From Deltaproteobacteria bacterium (GTDB lineage: Bacteria > Myxococcota_A > UBA9042 > DTJE01 > S145-11), in assembly GCA_015493765.1 (NCBI GenBank), contig WGCQ01000201.1, forward strand, positions 1 to 32,646: a DNA stretch of 32,646 nucleotides, given 5' to 3'. Positions 23,638-31,502 of the stretch are shown in pieces; position 1 is the stretch's first letter; each line of letters begins with the position of its first letter. The translations under genes and the position numbers were made by a program. The notes beneath the pieces are model-generated. The model was not told the origin of the DNA and searched no databases. It worked only from the letters and a program-made list of their open reading frames with translations.

Positions 23638-25267
23638 AACGGCAGGACACTCACACGGTACGGCCATAACCGGAATATTGACAGGCCTGCCCGCAGGTGT
23701 CGCCATCGACACGGCCGCGATCCGAAAGGCCCTGCAAATACGGCGCACATGGAAGGGACGCAGCCCCAGGCAGGAAATGGAGCAGGACACATTTCAAATC
23801 ATCGGAGGCATGTGCAAGGGCTTGAGCACCGGGGACCCCCTGGCCCTGGTCATAGAAAACCAGGACAGCAGGAGCGAACTTGGGGCGATGCATATACCTG
23901 TACCGGGTCACGGCGACATCGGCGCTGCCGTAAGGCTGGATTCCGCGGATTTTGCACCGGCCAGGGAACGCACCAGTGCCCGGGAAAGCGCTGTACGGGT
24001 GGCAGTGGGAGTGATTGTACAGGCATTTCTGGATGAACTGGGTATCGGGATTGCCGCCCATTGTGTGCAGGCTGGCCGCGTTCAGGACCAGGGACCGTAT
24101 CCTTTCAGCACACGAGTGGTAAAAGAGGTGCGCGGCCACGGTATCGGTATGCTGCGCAATGAGGATGAGGCGGCCGGGGAAATCGAGGCTGCTGCAACCC
24201 AAGGCATATCAGTGGGGGGACGTATCAGGCTGGTGATAGACGGCCTCGCACCTGGAATCGGAGGCTACGAAACCACTCCCCGAAAACTGGACGCCCGGCT
24301 TGCAGGCGCGCTAATGGCGATCCAGGGGGTCAAGGCCGTGGAAATCGGGCGAATTGCCGGCAGCGAGGGGCTGTGGACCCCCGAGACCTACGGTGCTGTC
24401 CTGCCCGGAGGCGTGACCACGGGCATGTCGGGCGGCATAGAAGCCGGCATGTCCACCGGCGGACCCATAGAGGTGTTCGTCACATTGAAACCCGTGTCCG
24501 GTGTACGCATACCCTTACGCAGCCAGGACCTGTACGATGCAAAACAGGCGGATACCCCGTACATTCGCAGTGATACCAGCGCACTCGGTCCTGCCTTGCA
24601 GGTTGTACAGGCCCAGGCCGCCTTTGTCATTGCCGACGCCATCCTGCAGGACATGGGCATGGGCACGTTACCAAGGGTCAAGGCCCGCTGGTTTGAATAC
24701 TGCACAGAGGCCAAGGCAAGGCTGGGTAGTGTTGGTCCAATCGTGTTGTGTGGCATGCCTGCCAGCGGCAAAACAAGGCTCGGCGAGGCACTTGCGCGTG
24801 CATTGGGACGCGTATTCCTGGATACGGACCACCTGGTGGAGGAATTATTTGGAATATCCGCGAGGGACATGATACGTACGCAGGGGCTGGAGGCATTTCG
24901 CAAGGCGGAATCCTCGGCAGTGACAAACGCACTCCAGGAGCCGGACCGGGTCGTTGCCCTGGGTGGAGGCGCACTGAACGAATCCGTGGTCCGTGAAATA
25001 CGCAAACGCCAGGGCATTTTGCTGTACCTGAAGGCTGACACGGATACACTGGTCGAACGGATCACCAGGGACCAGGCCAGTCGCCCTTTGTTTGACAAAC
25101 TGGACAAGGACGGAGTACGCAATAAATGCCTGGAACTGCTGAACACACGCGAAAATCTATATAAAATGGCGGACATCCATGTTCCGGTGCCGGATATAGC
25201 CCTGGAGCTGAACGTGGACGAGGTGCTGGCAAGGCTGGGAAAATGGAGAAACTACAAGGTCGCATAA
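23624..25267 (+). CDS. aroC-aroK: Chorismate synthase - shikimate kinase fusion
   Basis: One uninterrupted 547-codon frame carries two enzymes. Residues ~1-365 are chorismate synthase (EPSP to chorismate, FMN-dependent): AGHSHGTAITGILTGLPAG with the catalytic His, VPGHGDIGAAVRL with the second His, RTSARESAVRVAVG, IGGYETTPRKLDARLAGALM, SGGIEAGMSTGGPIEVF, and YIRSDTSALGPALQVVQ with the conserved Asp. The usual GESHG reads GHSHG. Residues ~370-547 are shikimate kinase: P-loop GMPASGKT (377-384), FLDTDHLVEE, EAFRKAESSAV, VVALGGGALNE, DQASRPLFDK, and NTRENLYKMAD. All key kinase residues are present. The ATG at 23624 has AAAGG seven bases upstream and overlaps aroE by 14 bases. The linker between domains is short. 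The two steps are not consecutive (EPSP synthase lies between them), so channelling would need a third enzyme. Confidence 0.95.
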   Translation: MLRIETAGHSHGTAITGILTGLPAGVAIDTAAIRKALQIRRTWKGRSPRQEMEQDTFQIIGGMCKGLSTGDPLALVIENQDSRSELGAMHIPVPGHGDIGAAVRLDSADFAPARERTSARESAVRVAVGVIVQAFLDELGIGIAAHCVQAGRVQDQGPYPFSTRVVKEVRGHGIGMLRNEDEAAGEIEAAATQGISVGGRIRLVIDGLAPGIGGYETTPRKLDARLAGALMAIQGVKAVEIGRIAGSEGLWTPETYGAVLPGGVTTGMSGGIEAGMSTGGPIEVFVTLKPVSGVRIPLRSQDLYDAKQADTPYIRSDTSALGPALQVVQAQAAFVIADAILQDMGMGTLPRVKARWFEYCTEAKARLGSVGPIVLCGMPASGKTRLGEALARALGRVFLDTDHLVEELFGISARDMIRTQGLEAFRKAESSAVTNALQEPDRVVALGGGALNESVVREIRKRQGILLYLKADTDTLVERITRDQASRPLFDKLDKDGVRNKCLELLNTRENLYKMADIHVPVPDIALELNVDEVLARLGKWRNYKVA

Positions 25268-26775
25268 ACCTGCCGGACCAGGACTATGACATCACCATAG
25301 GTTCGGGTGTATGTAACAGCGTCCGGGATATAATTGATAGGTTACCGGGCAGGCCGTTTTTTGTGGTGGACGGCGGCATACCTGCCCTGCCCTGCCCTGC
25401 CCATTCACGGGTCCTGCGCGTCCCTGGTGGCGAGGCAATAAAAACCATGGATTTTGTCCGGACCCTGATCCATAGGCTGGTATTGTCCGGCATGCACAAG
25501 ACGGACTTCCTGGTGGTCGTCGGCGGAGGGACCCTGCTGGATGCTGCCGGTATGGCGGCTGGCTTGCTGTTTCGAGGCGTCCCCATGGTATCCTGCCCTG
25601 CCACTTCCACCGCCATGGCGGATGCAGTAATCGGCGGCAAGACCGGTGTCAACCTGCCTTGGGGCAAAAACCTGGTTGGTATGTTCAAACACCCGGACCT
25701 GGTACTGGTGGACCCGCAATTCCTGTTAACTCTGGGCATGCGCGACCTGTACGCCGGCCTGTTCGAGGTGCTCAAGACCAGCCTCCTGGCGGGTGGAGAC
25801 ATGTGGTATTACGTGTCCGAACATGTGGCCGCACTGATCGATCGCGACCAGGATGCGTGGACGCGGGTCATTACCATGTCCCTGAATTTCAAACTTAACG
25901 TTGTAAAAGCGGACCCATTGGACCAGGGTGCCCGTCACGTATTGAACCTGGGACATACGATCGGTCACGCCATTGAGGCTGCTACCGCATTCCGCACCTT
26001 CAGGCACGGGGAGGCAGTACTCATGGGCATTGTGGCAGCAGTTGAACTGTCGTACGCGCAGGGTTTGATGTGTTTGGACACCAAACGCACCATCCTGAAT
26101 GCAATCGCACGATTCCACTTGCCACATATGAAGGAACTGGAAGTTGATGCCTTAAAAGACAGCCTGGCACTGGACAAAAAGGCTGGGACATGGGTGCTGT
26201 TACACGATATCGGTCGGCCCGAATTGGTGCATGGCATACAATGGCACCAGGTCCGGGCTGCACTGGTCACCTCCCTGGAATGGCTGAAACATTCCGGGCG
26301 AACGTATTCCGTACGGCCACCCAATGCGGTAATCCTGGTGATCAACGGACCAAACTTGCAACGTCTGGGGGCCAGGGAACCGAAAATATACGGGCATGAC
26401 ACCTACAGCGACCTTGTCACCCTGGTACGCAGGCATGCAAATGAACTCGGTGTTCACACCATCTTCTTCCAGTCGGACATCGAAGGCGAATTGATCGCAA
26501 CAATCAACAGGCTCGCGGGCATTGTGGATGGAATCGTAATCAATCCGGGCGCACTCACCCATACTGGCATCGGGTTGCGTGATGCCCTGGCCGCGTGCAA
26601 CAGGCCAGTGGCCGAGGTCCACATCAGCAAGGTCTCTGAACGCGAGCCCTTCAGGCAAAAATCCCTGATACGACCAATAGCATATACCCGGATTGAGGGC
26701 CAAGGCATCGCAGGCTATGTACAGGCATTGGATCGCCTGGTCCAGGGCGCGCTCAAATCCGCGCCACAGCCATAA
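25243..26775 (+). CDS. aroB-aroQ: 3-dehydroquinate synthase - type II 3-dehydroquinase fusion
   Basis: A 510-residue fusion carrying consecutive shikimate steps 2 and 3. Residues ~1-345 are dehydroquinate synthase: VVVGGGTLLDAAGMAAGL, CPATSTAMADAVIGGKTGVN, KNLVGMFKHPDLVLVD, LFEVLKTSLLAG, LNLGHTIGHAIEA, RHGEAVLMGI and LALDKKAG, giving the NAD- and metal-binding residues. The usual P-T-T-x-L-A-Q-V-D segment is diverged. Residues ~362-505 are type II dehydroquinase: ILVINGPNLQRLGAREPKIYG with the catalytic Tyr, IFFQSDIEGELIATINR, GIVINPGALTHTGIGLRDAL, VAEVHISKVSEREPFRQKS with the catalytic His, and IEGQGIAGYVQALDRLV. The ATG overlaps the previous gene by 25 bases. The stop runs 23 bases into the opposing membrane-protein gene, so the two units converge tail to tail. 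Confidence 0.95.
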   Translation: MEKLQGRINLPDQDYDITIGSGVCNSVRDIIDRLPGRPFFVVDGGIPALPCPAHSRVLRVPGGEAIKTMDFVRTLIHRLVLSGMHKTDFLVVVGGGTLLDAAGMAAGLLFRGVPMVSCPATSTAMADAVIGGKTGVNLPWGKNLVGMFKHPDLVLVDPQFLLTLGMRDLYAGLFEVLKTSLLAGGDMWYYVSEHVAALIDRDQDAWTRVITMSLNFKLNVVKADPLDQGARHVLNLGHTIGHAIEAATAFRTFRHGEAVLMGIVAAVELSYAQGLMCLDTKRTILNAIARFHLPHMKELEVDALKDSLALDKKAGTWVLLHDIGRPELVHGIQWHQVRAALVTSLEWLKHSGRTYSVRPPNAVILVINGPNLQRLGAREPKIYGHDTYSDLVTLVRRHANELGVHTIFFQSDIEGELIATINRLAGIVDGIVINPGALTHTGIGLRDALAACNRPVAEVHISKVSEREPFRQKSLIRPIAYTRIEGQGIAGYVQALDRLVQGALKSAPQP

Positions 26776-28045
26776 ACACCGCGTGCAGTGTGACGACCAG
26801 GATGATAAACAGGTTCCTGGCGGCCTTTGGGCTCAACCCGGGAAAATGGTAATGGATTATGCCCTTTGGGCAGTCGTTTACGCAATCCCCGCACAAGGTG
26901 CAGGTCAGTGAGGGCTTGCCCTGTTGTATGTCTGTTTTCGTGATGGCACTGTAACGACAACTATTTGCGCATACCATGCAATACACGCAGCTCGTGTTGT
27001 CGATCCTGATTCGAAACGGATTGATTTTGCCCAGGACATCGGCAAACAACCCCATGGGACAATACGATGTACAGTGGACCATGGTCCCCTTCTTGCGCGA
27101 AACCCACACCATGACCCCCACGCCTGCCAGGCCGAATACAGCGGACAGGACCGTGGCAATTACCCAGCCAGCACCCAGGACGCGCAACAGTATTGCGGCC
27201 GCTATTACCAGTATCGTAATCAGGATACGCGCCGAATCGTTTCGATAGTACCCTGCCCTGCGCTGCGTGCGTGAGGCCGCGTCATCCCATGCCCCGATAT
27301 AGCACAGGTGCGAACACCAGGCCGGCCCCACCAGGGCAATCGTGGCCAGAAACAGGAAAACCATGAAAAATTCGTGGCCCCGGTATATGGGACCGGCAAC
27401 GATCAGGGCAGGCACGGGCAAATGCAGTTTTCCCGTCATCAGGAACCGATTAAAACCCACCAGTCCCAGCAGCAACTGCGCAAAAAACACAATGCTGAAC
27501 AACCGCCACACGCGGACACGCCATTTTACCTGGGTCTTTTTGTCGTGGATCCTGGCTGCCACGATTGCGGCGTACACCGCCATTACCAGGACCTCGGTCC
27601 ACCCGAATCCGGGCAGGAAACGATTCAGCAGCAGCATGTTCATGGGTGCCCTGGTCTGAATCATGGCCAGGCTGACAGCGGTCAGGAAAAAGACCCATAC
27701 GGATACGCCGGTTGATGCCACATCCCCCTGGTAGCGCTGCATGGTTCTTTTACGCAACAGGACCCATGCGGAAAACAGCGTGAACAACGTCACCCCGCTC
27801 ATGATAATAACGAGCCTGGTATAGGGCATTCCAGCCTGTATGCGGAGCATGGTGAAGTCATAACCTGCCGCTGCCCAGACACCGGCACCGGCCAACAGCA
27901 ATATACCCAGGACAACAGGGACCCATCTTTTGCGATAAAACAGCAAAAACGGTGCAATCACCAGGGCAGTGACCAGTCCCAGCATACCTTCACGCAAAAA
28001 ATGCGCGCCAAGCAGTAAAAACGAGATTACCGGAAACGTTAACAT
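26753..28045 (-). CDS. NapH/polyferredoxin-like membrane iron-sulfur protein
   Basis: A 430-residue inner-membrane protein with about ten hydrophobic segments and a cytosolic or periplasmic iron-sulfur tail. Two Cys-Pro-type loops resemble the NapH/NosR/CcoG group: LVGPAWCSHLCYIGAWDDA (near residue 250) and MVHCTSYCPMGLFAD (near 333). The tail has two 4Fe-4S sites, DNTSCVYCMVCANSC and SLTCTLCGDCVNDCPKG, then a last helix. Such proteins pass electrons from quinols toward periplasmic reductases. I start at the ATG at 28045, four bases past the Rrf2 gene; the longer open frame from 28183 would lie inside that gene. The arrangement suggests electron supply to the octaheme cytochrome, but the exact partner is inferred. 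Convergent 23-base overlap with aroB-aroQ. Confidence 0.82.
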   Translation of the reverse strand: MLTFPVISFLLLGAHFLREGMLGLVTALVIAPFLLFYRKRWVPVVLGILLLAGAGVWAAAGYDFTMLRIQAGMPYTRLVIIMSGVTLFTLFSAWVLLRKRTMQRYQGDVASTGVSVWVFFLTAVSLAMIQTRAPMNMLLLNRFLPGFGWTEVLVMAVYAAIVAARIHDKKTQVKWRVRVWRLFSIVFFAQLLLGLVGFNRFLMTGKLHLPVPALIVAGPIYRGHEFFMVFLFLATIALVGPAWCSHLCYIGAWDDAASRTQRRAGYYRNDSARILITILVIAAAILLRVLGAGWVIATVLSAVFGLAGVGVMVWVSRKKGTMVHCTSYCPMGLFADVLGKINPFRIRIDNTSCVYCMVCANSCRYSAITKTDIQQGKPSLTCTLCGDCVNDCPKGIIHYHFPGLSPKAARNLFIILVVTLHAVFMAVARI

Positions 28046-28049
28046 TGGC

Positions 28050-28511
28050 CTACTTCCGATTATTATTGGTTGTATTTTTTGCAGGCGACATGTAGGCACA
28101 TGGCCTGAACTCGTCCAGTTTGATCCCGGATAAGGCCTGTTGCAGTAATGCGTTGACCTGGTCCAGCACATCCACCAAAGCACACTGGTTTTCTTTGGTT
28201 ACCGGCTTGCCAAGCAGGCAATACGGCCCTTCAACAGGTTCTTCCATGGCCTTCAGCACGTCCAGCAGGCTCAACCGGCCCACTGCCTTGTCCAGCCTGA
28301 CCCCGCCATTGCGTCCCCTGATTGACTGCACCAGCCCCTCGTTTGCCAAAAGCCCCAGCACCTTTGCGAGATGCGTCCGGGACACTCCCATGTCATCCGC
28401 CATCACCCCAGCATCCACCAGCCTGTCGGCCTGGTAAAGATAAATCAACGCGTGTATGGCCAGGTTCGCCTTTTGCGAAAAATGTACCAGGCCCCTGTGT
28501 TGAGTTGTCAT
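28050..28511 (-). CDS. Rrf2-family transcription regulator
   Basis: A 153-residue cytosolic DNA-binding protein. The winged helix starts HFSQKANLAIHALIYLYQAD, followed by DAGVMADDMGVSRTHLAKVL, LLANEGLVQSIRGRNGGVRL and LSLLDVLKAMEEPVEGPYC, the standard Rrf2 order. Two cysteines in the iron-sulfur region are 13 residues apart (GPYCLLGKPVTKENQCALVD). A third sits near the C-terminus (FRPCAYM). The spacing differs from the close triad of IscR and NsrR, so cofactor type is uncertain. GGAG six bases upstream supports the ATG. It lies between the octaheme cytochrome and membrane iron-sulfur genes on the same strand and probably controls them in response to nitric oxide, nitrite or redox state (inferred). 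Confidence 0.9.
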   Translation of the reverse strand: MTTQHRGLVHFSQKANLAIHALIYLYQADRLVDAGVMADDMGVSRTHLAKVLGLLANEGLVQSIRGRNGGVRLDKAVGRLSLLDVLKAMEEPVEGPYCLLGKPVTKENQCALVDVLDQVNALLQQALSGIKLDEFRPCAYMSPAKNTTNNNRK

Positions 28512-28576
28512 GACAAACTCCGTTTCCTGAAATACGCCAGAAATTTCAAGTCTGTGTCGATGAAAAAGTGCTGAAT

Positions 28577-29827
28577 CTACTTGGACGAATGCTGGTGGAG
28601 TTCGCGCAAGGCCTTGGCCTCACCCTTGATCTCATTGAGCGTTTTGACCAGTTCACTCCAGCCGTACCACGTAACATAATCGGGATTCGCGTGGAATGTG
28701 CCCTCAAATGCCCTCATCCTGTACTCCATGAACATGGTCCACAGTTTCTGCTCGATCGGGTTTCGGGCATCGTGGAAACGCAGGATGTCCGGGTATGCAT
28801 AGGCCTGGCCCTTGGCCTTCTTGATGATCCCATCCTTGTACAGTCCTGCAACCACTCGTATTGCCTCGGCCATAATGTGGTCTGCATGCTTGATCATGGC
28901 GTCACCCTTTTCGAGTTCGCCCTTTGCAAATTTCTTTGAATGACACTGCTGGCAGCTTGCCATCATCTTGTTGCGTTCCTTTTGCCATGCCTTCTGTGTC
29001 AGCCTGGCCAGGTCAGCAGCCTTCACAGCGGCCAGCCTGGCTGTTGGCTTGCCGTTTGGGTCCAGCACACCCAGGGCCTTCAGGATCGTTACCCTGTCAG
29101 CGGCCCACTGCTTGTCCTTGGGCAGGGGCAGGCGTACAGCCAGAAAACCCCAGGCCGTACGATTATTGTGGTTACCCTTGGCCATGTGGCATGCCTGGCA
29201 TGTGGGTGCCGGCGTATTTTTGGGCAGGACCCCGTCCTTGATCAATGACCAACGCACACCGTGCTTGGATGCGGAGTACATGGTCCACTGCGGATGGTCG
29301 AAACCCATGTGACATGTCCGACAGGCGCGAGGGTCCTTGGCCTCCTTGACCGAAAACTGATGCCTGGTGTGGCACGCATCGCAGGATGCAATACCGAATT
29401 TCTGACCTTCTTTGCGTAATTCCCTGATCTCCTTTTTGCTCTTCAGACCGATCTTGTGGCATGCCCCGCATCCCTTCTGGCCGTCGATCATGGCCTGTGG
29501 CTGGTGGTTCAGCGTGGGCATGGCCTTCATGACCATCCAGGCCTTGGCGTGTTTACCGTTTTTGAATTGCTCGACCTGTTTTTCATGACATTGTCCGCAG
29601 GTATCCGGCGTTGGGATGTCCGCCTTGTCAGCGTCCTTCATGGTATGGTGCTTGTCCCCGTGACAGGTGTCACAGCCTATACCGTTTTTGAAGTGCTTGC
29701 TGAGTTTCCAGTCCCTTACCACGCCCGGGGTCACCTTGGTGTGGCACTGTACGCAATTGCTCTCGGCCCAGGCAGTGCCGGCAAAAAGCATCAATAACGC
29801 ACCTGCCAGCATCGTTCGTTTCAACAT
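28577..29827 (-). CDS. Octaheme c-type cytochrome, hydroxylamine-oxidoreductase-like
   Basis: A 416-residue periplasmic protein. MLKRTMLAGALLMLFAGTAWA is a Sec signal. Eight CxxCH heme sites follow: CVQCH, CDTCH, CGQCH, CGACH, CDACH, CRTCH, CQACH and CQQCH. CRTCHMGFDHPQWTMYSASK with HG after it, then TPAPTCQACHMAKGNHNNRT and the ending NPDYVTWYGWSEL, resemble the HAO family as found in nitrite- or hydroxylamine-reducing bacteria. It is shorter than ammonia-oxidiser HAO. The covalent-link tyrosine of that enzyme cannot be assigned here by eye. The ATG at 29827 has AAGGAGG six bases upstream and a strong promoter above it; the longer frame to 29923 crosses that promoter. Likely role: multi-electron reduction of nitrite, NO or hydroxylamine, with the downstream regulator and membrane iron-sulfur protein. 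Other octaheme reductases remain possible. Confidence 0.85.
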   Translation of the reverse strand: MLKRTMLAGALLMLFAGTAWAESNCVQCHTKVTPGVVRDWKLSKHFKNGIGCDTCHGDKHHTMKDADKADIPTPDTCGQCHEKQVEQFKNGKHAKAWMVMKAMPTLNHQPQAMIDGQKGCGACHKIGLKSKKEIRELRKEGQKFGIASCDACHTRHQFSVKEAKDPRACRTCHMGFDHPQWTMYSASKHGVRWSLIKDGVLPKNTPAPTCQACHMAKGNHNNRTAWGFLAVRLPLPKDKQWAADRVTILKALGVLDPNGKPTARLAAVKAADLARLTQKAWQKERNKMMASCQQCHSKKFAKGELEKGDAMIKHADHIMAEAIRVVAGLYKDGIIKKAKGQAYAYPDILRFHDARNPIEQKLWTMFMEYRMRAFEGTFHANPDYVTWYGWSELVKTLNEIKGEAKALRELHQHSSK

Positions 29828-29849
29828 AAAAACCTCCTTGTCAATCCTG

Positions 29850-29904
29850 CCGATGAAAATCGGAATTACAATTCGTATTTTATCAGAACCAAATCCGGTG
29901 TCAA
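29850..29904 (-). promoter_or_regulatory. Sigma70-type promoter and operator-like palindrome of the octaheme cytochrome gene
   Basis: Minus-strand TTGACA (29904-29899) is followed by 16 bases and TAAAAT (29882-29877), a close match to consensus. Just downstream, between promoter and ribosome site, is CCGAT-TTTC-ATCGG (29863-29850), a 5-bp inverted repeat. It could bind the Rrf2 regulator encoded downstream, though no site for that family is confirmed. Confidence 0.55.
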
Positions 29905-29969
29905 GGATTTTTTGACAGCCCAAAATTTATCCTTAATTTTTGAGTCTTTTGCCCCCAACCCAAGGCGAG

Positions 29970-29986
29970 GGCTTGTAAATCAAGCC
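29970..29986 (-). terminator. Hairpin downstream of the NlpC/P60-like gene
   Basis: GGCTTG and CAAGCC pair around the five-base loop TAAAT, 28 bases past the stop codon of the gene ending at 30015. No T run follows on the minus strand, so terminator strength is doubtful. Confidence 0.35.
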
Positions 29987-30014
29987 TAGGAAATCTTAGT
30001 TTTTGTTCCGCAAC

Positions 30015-31502
30015 TCATTGTTTACGCCGCTTTTCCAAGCCAAGCAGTAATACCACCAGGCACAGCAAAAGTATGCTGGTTAACGGGAATCCGGCATGTC
30101 CGGACACGGTGCAACCACCGCACTTGCACGAACAGGTATCGGACTCTGCATTGCCGGAATCAGGCATCCGGGTTTCAAAAACAAAGTTCGTATCGCTGGT
30201 ATTGGTTCCTGCCGCATCCATTGACGACGAATCGGAGCCCTTATCACCGGTGGATGGCCCTGGCCCCAGGCCATCATCCCCGGTTACCAGGTCAGGTGGT
30301 AAGGCCGTATCCCCGCGCTCATCAGGTGCAGCCGTGTCCACCCGGTCGATCACATGGGCTTCATCCGCAACCACTGCATCCCTCGTATCCGCTGTGGACA
30401 CATCTTCCGCAACCGATGCATCCCTCACGTCCGTACCAACCCCGATGTCCTGCCCGGTATCCCATCCGGTATCCACACTTGGGGCCTGGTCAGGTTGTGA
30501 CGGATAATCGGTCTGCACACTCGACGTGAACGTAACGTGCAACGAATAGGCACCGCTGAAGGCTACGCCCGATTTATTGACCCAGGTATCCACGATCAGG
30601 AAATAGGACCCGGGATTCAGGTCTGCCTTGATGGCCTTGTCACCACGAACAATGCATGCCGTTTCATCCAGGGACCCAAGCAATTGCAAATCCGTATCCA
30701 CGCCTGCCGGGTTGGAGACCGAGGCCTGTAGTACACCGGGATTGTGGAGCGTAAACGTAAACACGACCTCTGGTCCGGATTCATCGGCAGATTCCTTGCA
30801 GGAGTAACGGTCGAACACGGTCTCCCGTGCATTCGATGTGTCGCCGTTATGGTCGTATGGAAACGAATTAATGCGAATCGGTGACGCAATGGTACCCTGG
30901 CCGCTCGGGTTTCGTTCCTGGACCCAGTTGTACCGAATCGGCTGGTAACCTGAAACGTAGGACCACCCTCCGGTACTGTTGCGTCGGACTTTGCTGGCGG
31001 AACCTGCCGCCTCGTAAAACACGGGAGTACCGTTTGCTGACTTGCCAGCGTACAACACGATGTGTGAGCCGAACTTGTCAAATGCATCGCCGGGCCTTAT
31101 ATCCGATATGGAGATATTGTGTGCCACCTGTTTCATGCTGGTGGTCGTATGATGCGAGGTTTCCCACACCTCGCTGACAAAACCCGAGCAATCCACGCCG
31201 GTAGTACATGGCAGTATGCCATACCAGGAATGACAACCCGCACCAAGGCCGTTTGCAAGGTCCTGATCAAACTGCTTAATCGTCTTGTAGCCGCCCCAGT
31301 CATAGCAGACACCCGTGTACCAGCCGGGCGTATAATCCGATTTCCATTTCGTGGAACAACTGGCAGGTACCGTGGTGTTTGCGCTTGTACACTGCCACTT
31401 ATGCTCCGCATAGGCATGGGCATTTGACAAAATGTGGTCCCTCGTAATGCCAAATGCAGGCAGACCGGCCAGCAGAATGACAACCATGGTCCCTGTTTTC
31501 AT
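30015..31502 (-). CDS. Secreted NlpC/P60-like protein with MYXO-CTERM-like C-terminal tail
   Basis: A 495-residue exported protein. A short signal (MKTGTMVVILLAGLPAFG) leads to a papain-like amidase region: Cys105 in TTGVDCSGFVSEVW and His147 in FGSHIVLYAG are the expected catalytic pair of NlpC/P60 or CHAP enzymes, which cut cell-wall peptides. Residues ~215-320 form a beta domain like bacterial pre-peptidase C-terminal domains (VFTFTLHNPGVLQASVSNP, NPGSYFLIVDTWV). A long Asp/Thr/Val-rich linker follows. The end, CSCKCGGCTVSGHAG plus a hydrophobic helix and EKRRKQ, has the Cys-helix-basic plan of MYXO-CTERM-type sorting signals. The extra cysteines in the first 110 residues may form disulfides. 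The ATG overlaps the previous gene's stop by 4 bases. Substrate (own or foreign peptidoglycan) unknown. Confidence 0.8.
   Translation of the reverse strand: MKTGTMVVILLAGLPAFGITRDHILSNAHAYAEHKWQCTSANTTVPASCSTKWKSDYTPGWYTGVCYDWGGYKTIKQFDQDLANGLGAGCHSWYGILPCTTGVDCSGFVSEVWETSHHTTTSMKQVAHNISISDIRPGDAFDKFGSHIVLYAGKSANGTPVFYEAAGSASKVRRNSTGGWSYVSGYQPIRYNWVQERNPSGQGTIASPIRINSFPYDHNGDTSNARETVFDRYSCKESADESGPEVVFTFTLHNPGVLQASVSNPAGVDTDLQLLGSLDETACIVRGDKAIKADLNPGSYFLIVDTWVNKSGVAFSGAYSLHVTFTSSVQTDYPSQPDQAPSVDTGWDTGQDIGVGTDVRDASVAEDVSTADTRDAVVADEAHVIDRVDTAAPDERGDTALPPDLVTGDDGLGPGPSTGDKGSDSSSMDAAGTNTSDTNFVFETRMPDSGNAESDTCSCKCGGCTVSGHAGFPLTSILLLCLVVLLLGLEKRRKQ

Noticed and set aside
23624-25267. AroC-AroK fusion as an assembly or frameshift artefact
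   Set aside because: The frame is open throughout, both halves have complete motifs, and the next gene shows the same kind of fusion with normal overlaps.
28046-28183. Longer N-terminus for the NapH-like protein
   Set aside because: The extra codons lie inside the Rrf2 gene and encode no plausible helix; the ATG at 28045 starts directly with a membrane segment.
29828-29923. Longer N-terminus for the octaheme cytochrome
   Set aside because: It would cover the strong promoter and ribosome site and would bury the signal peptide.
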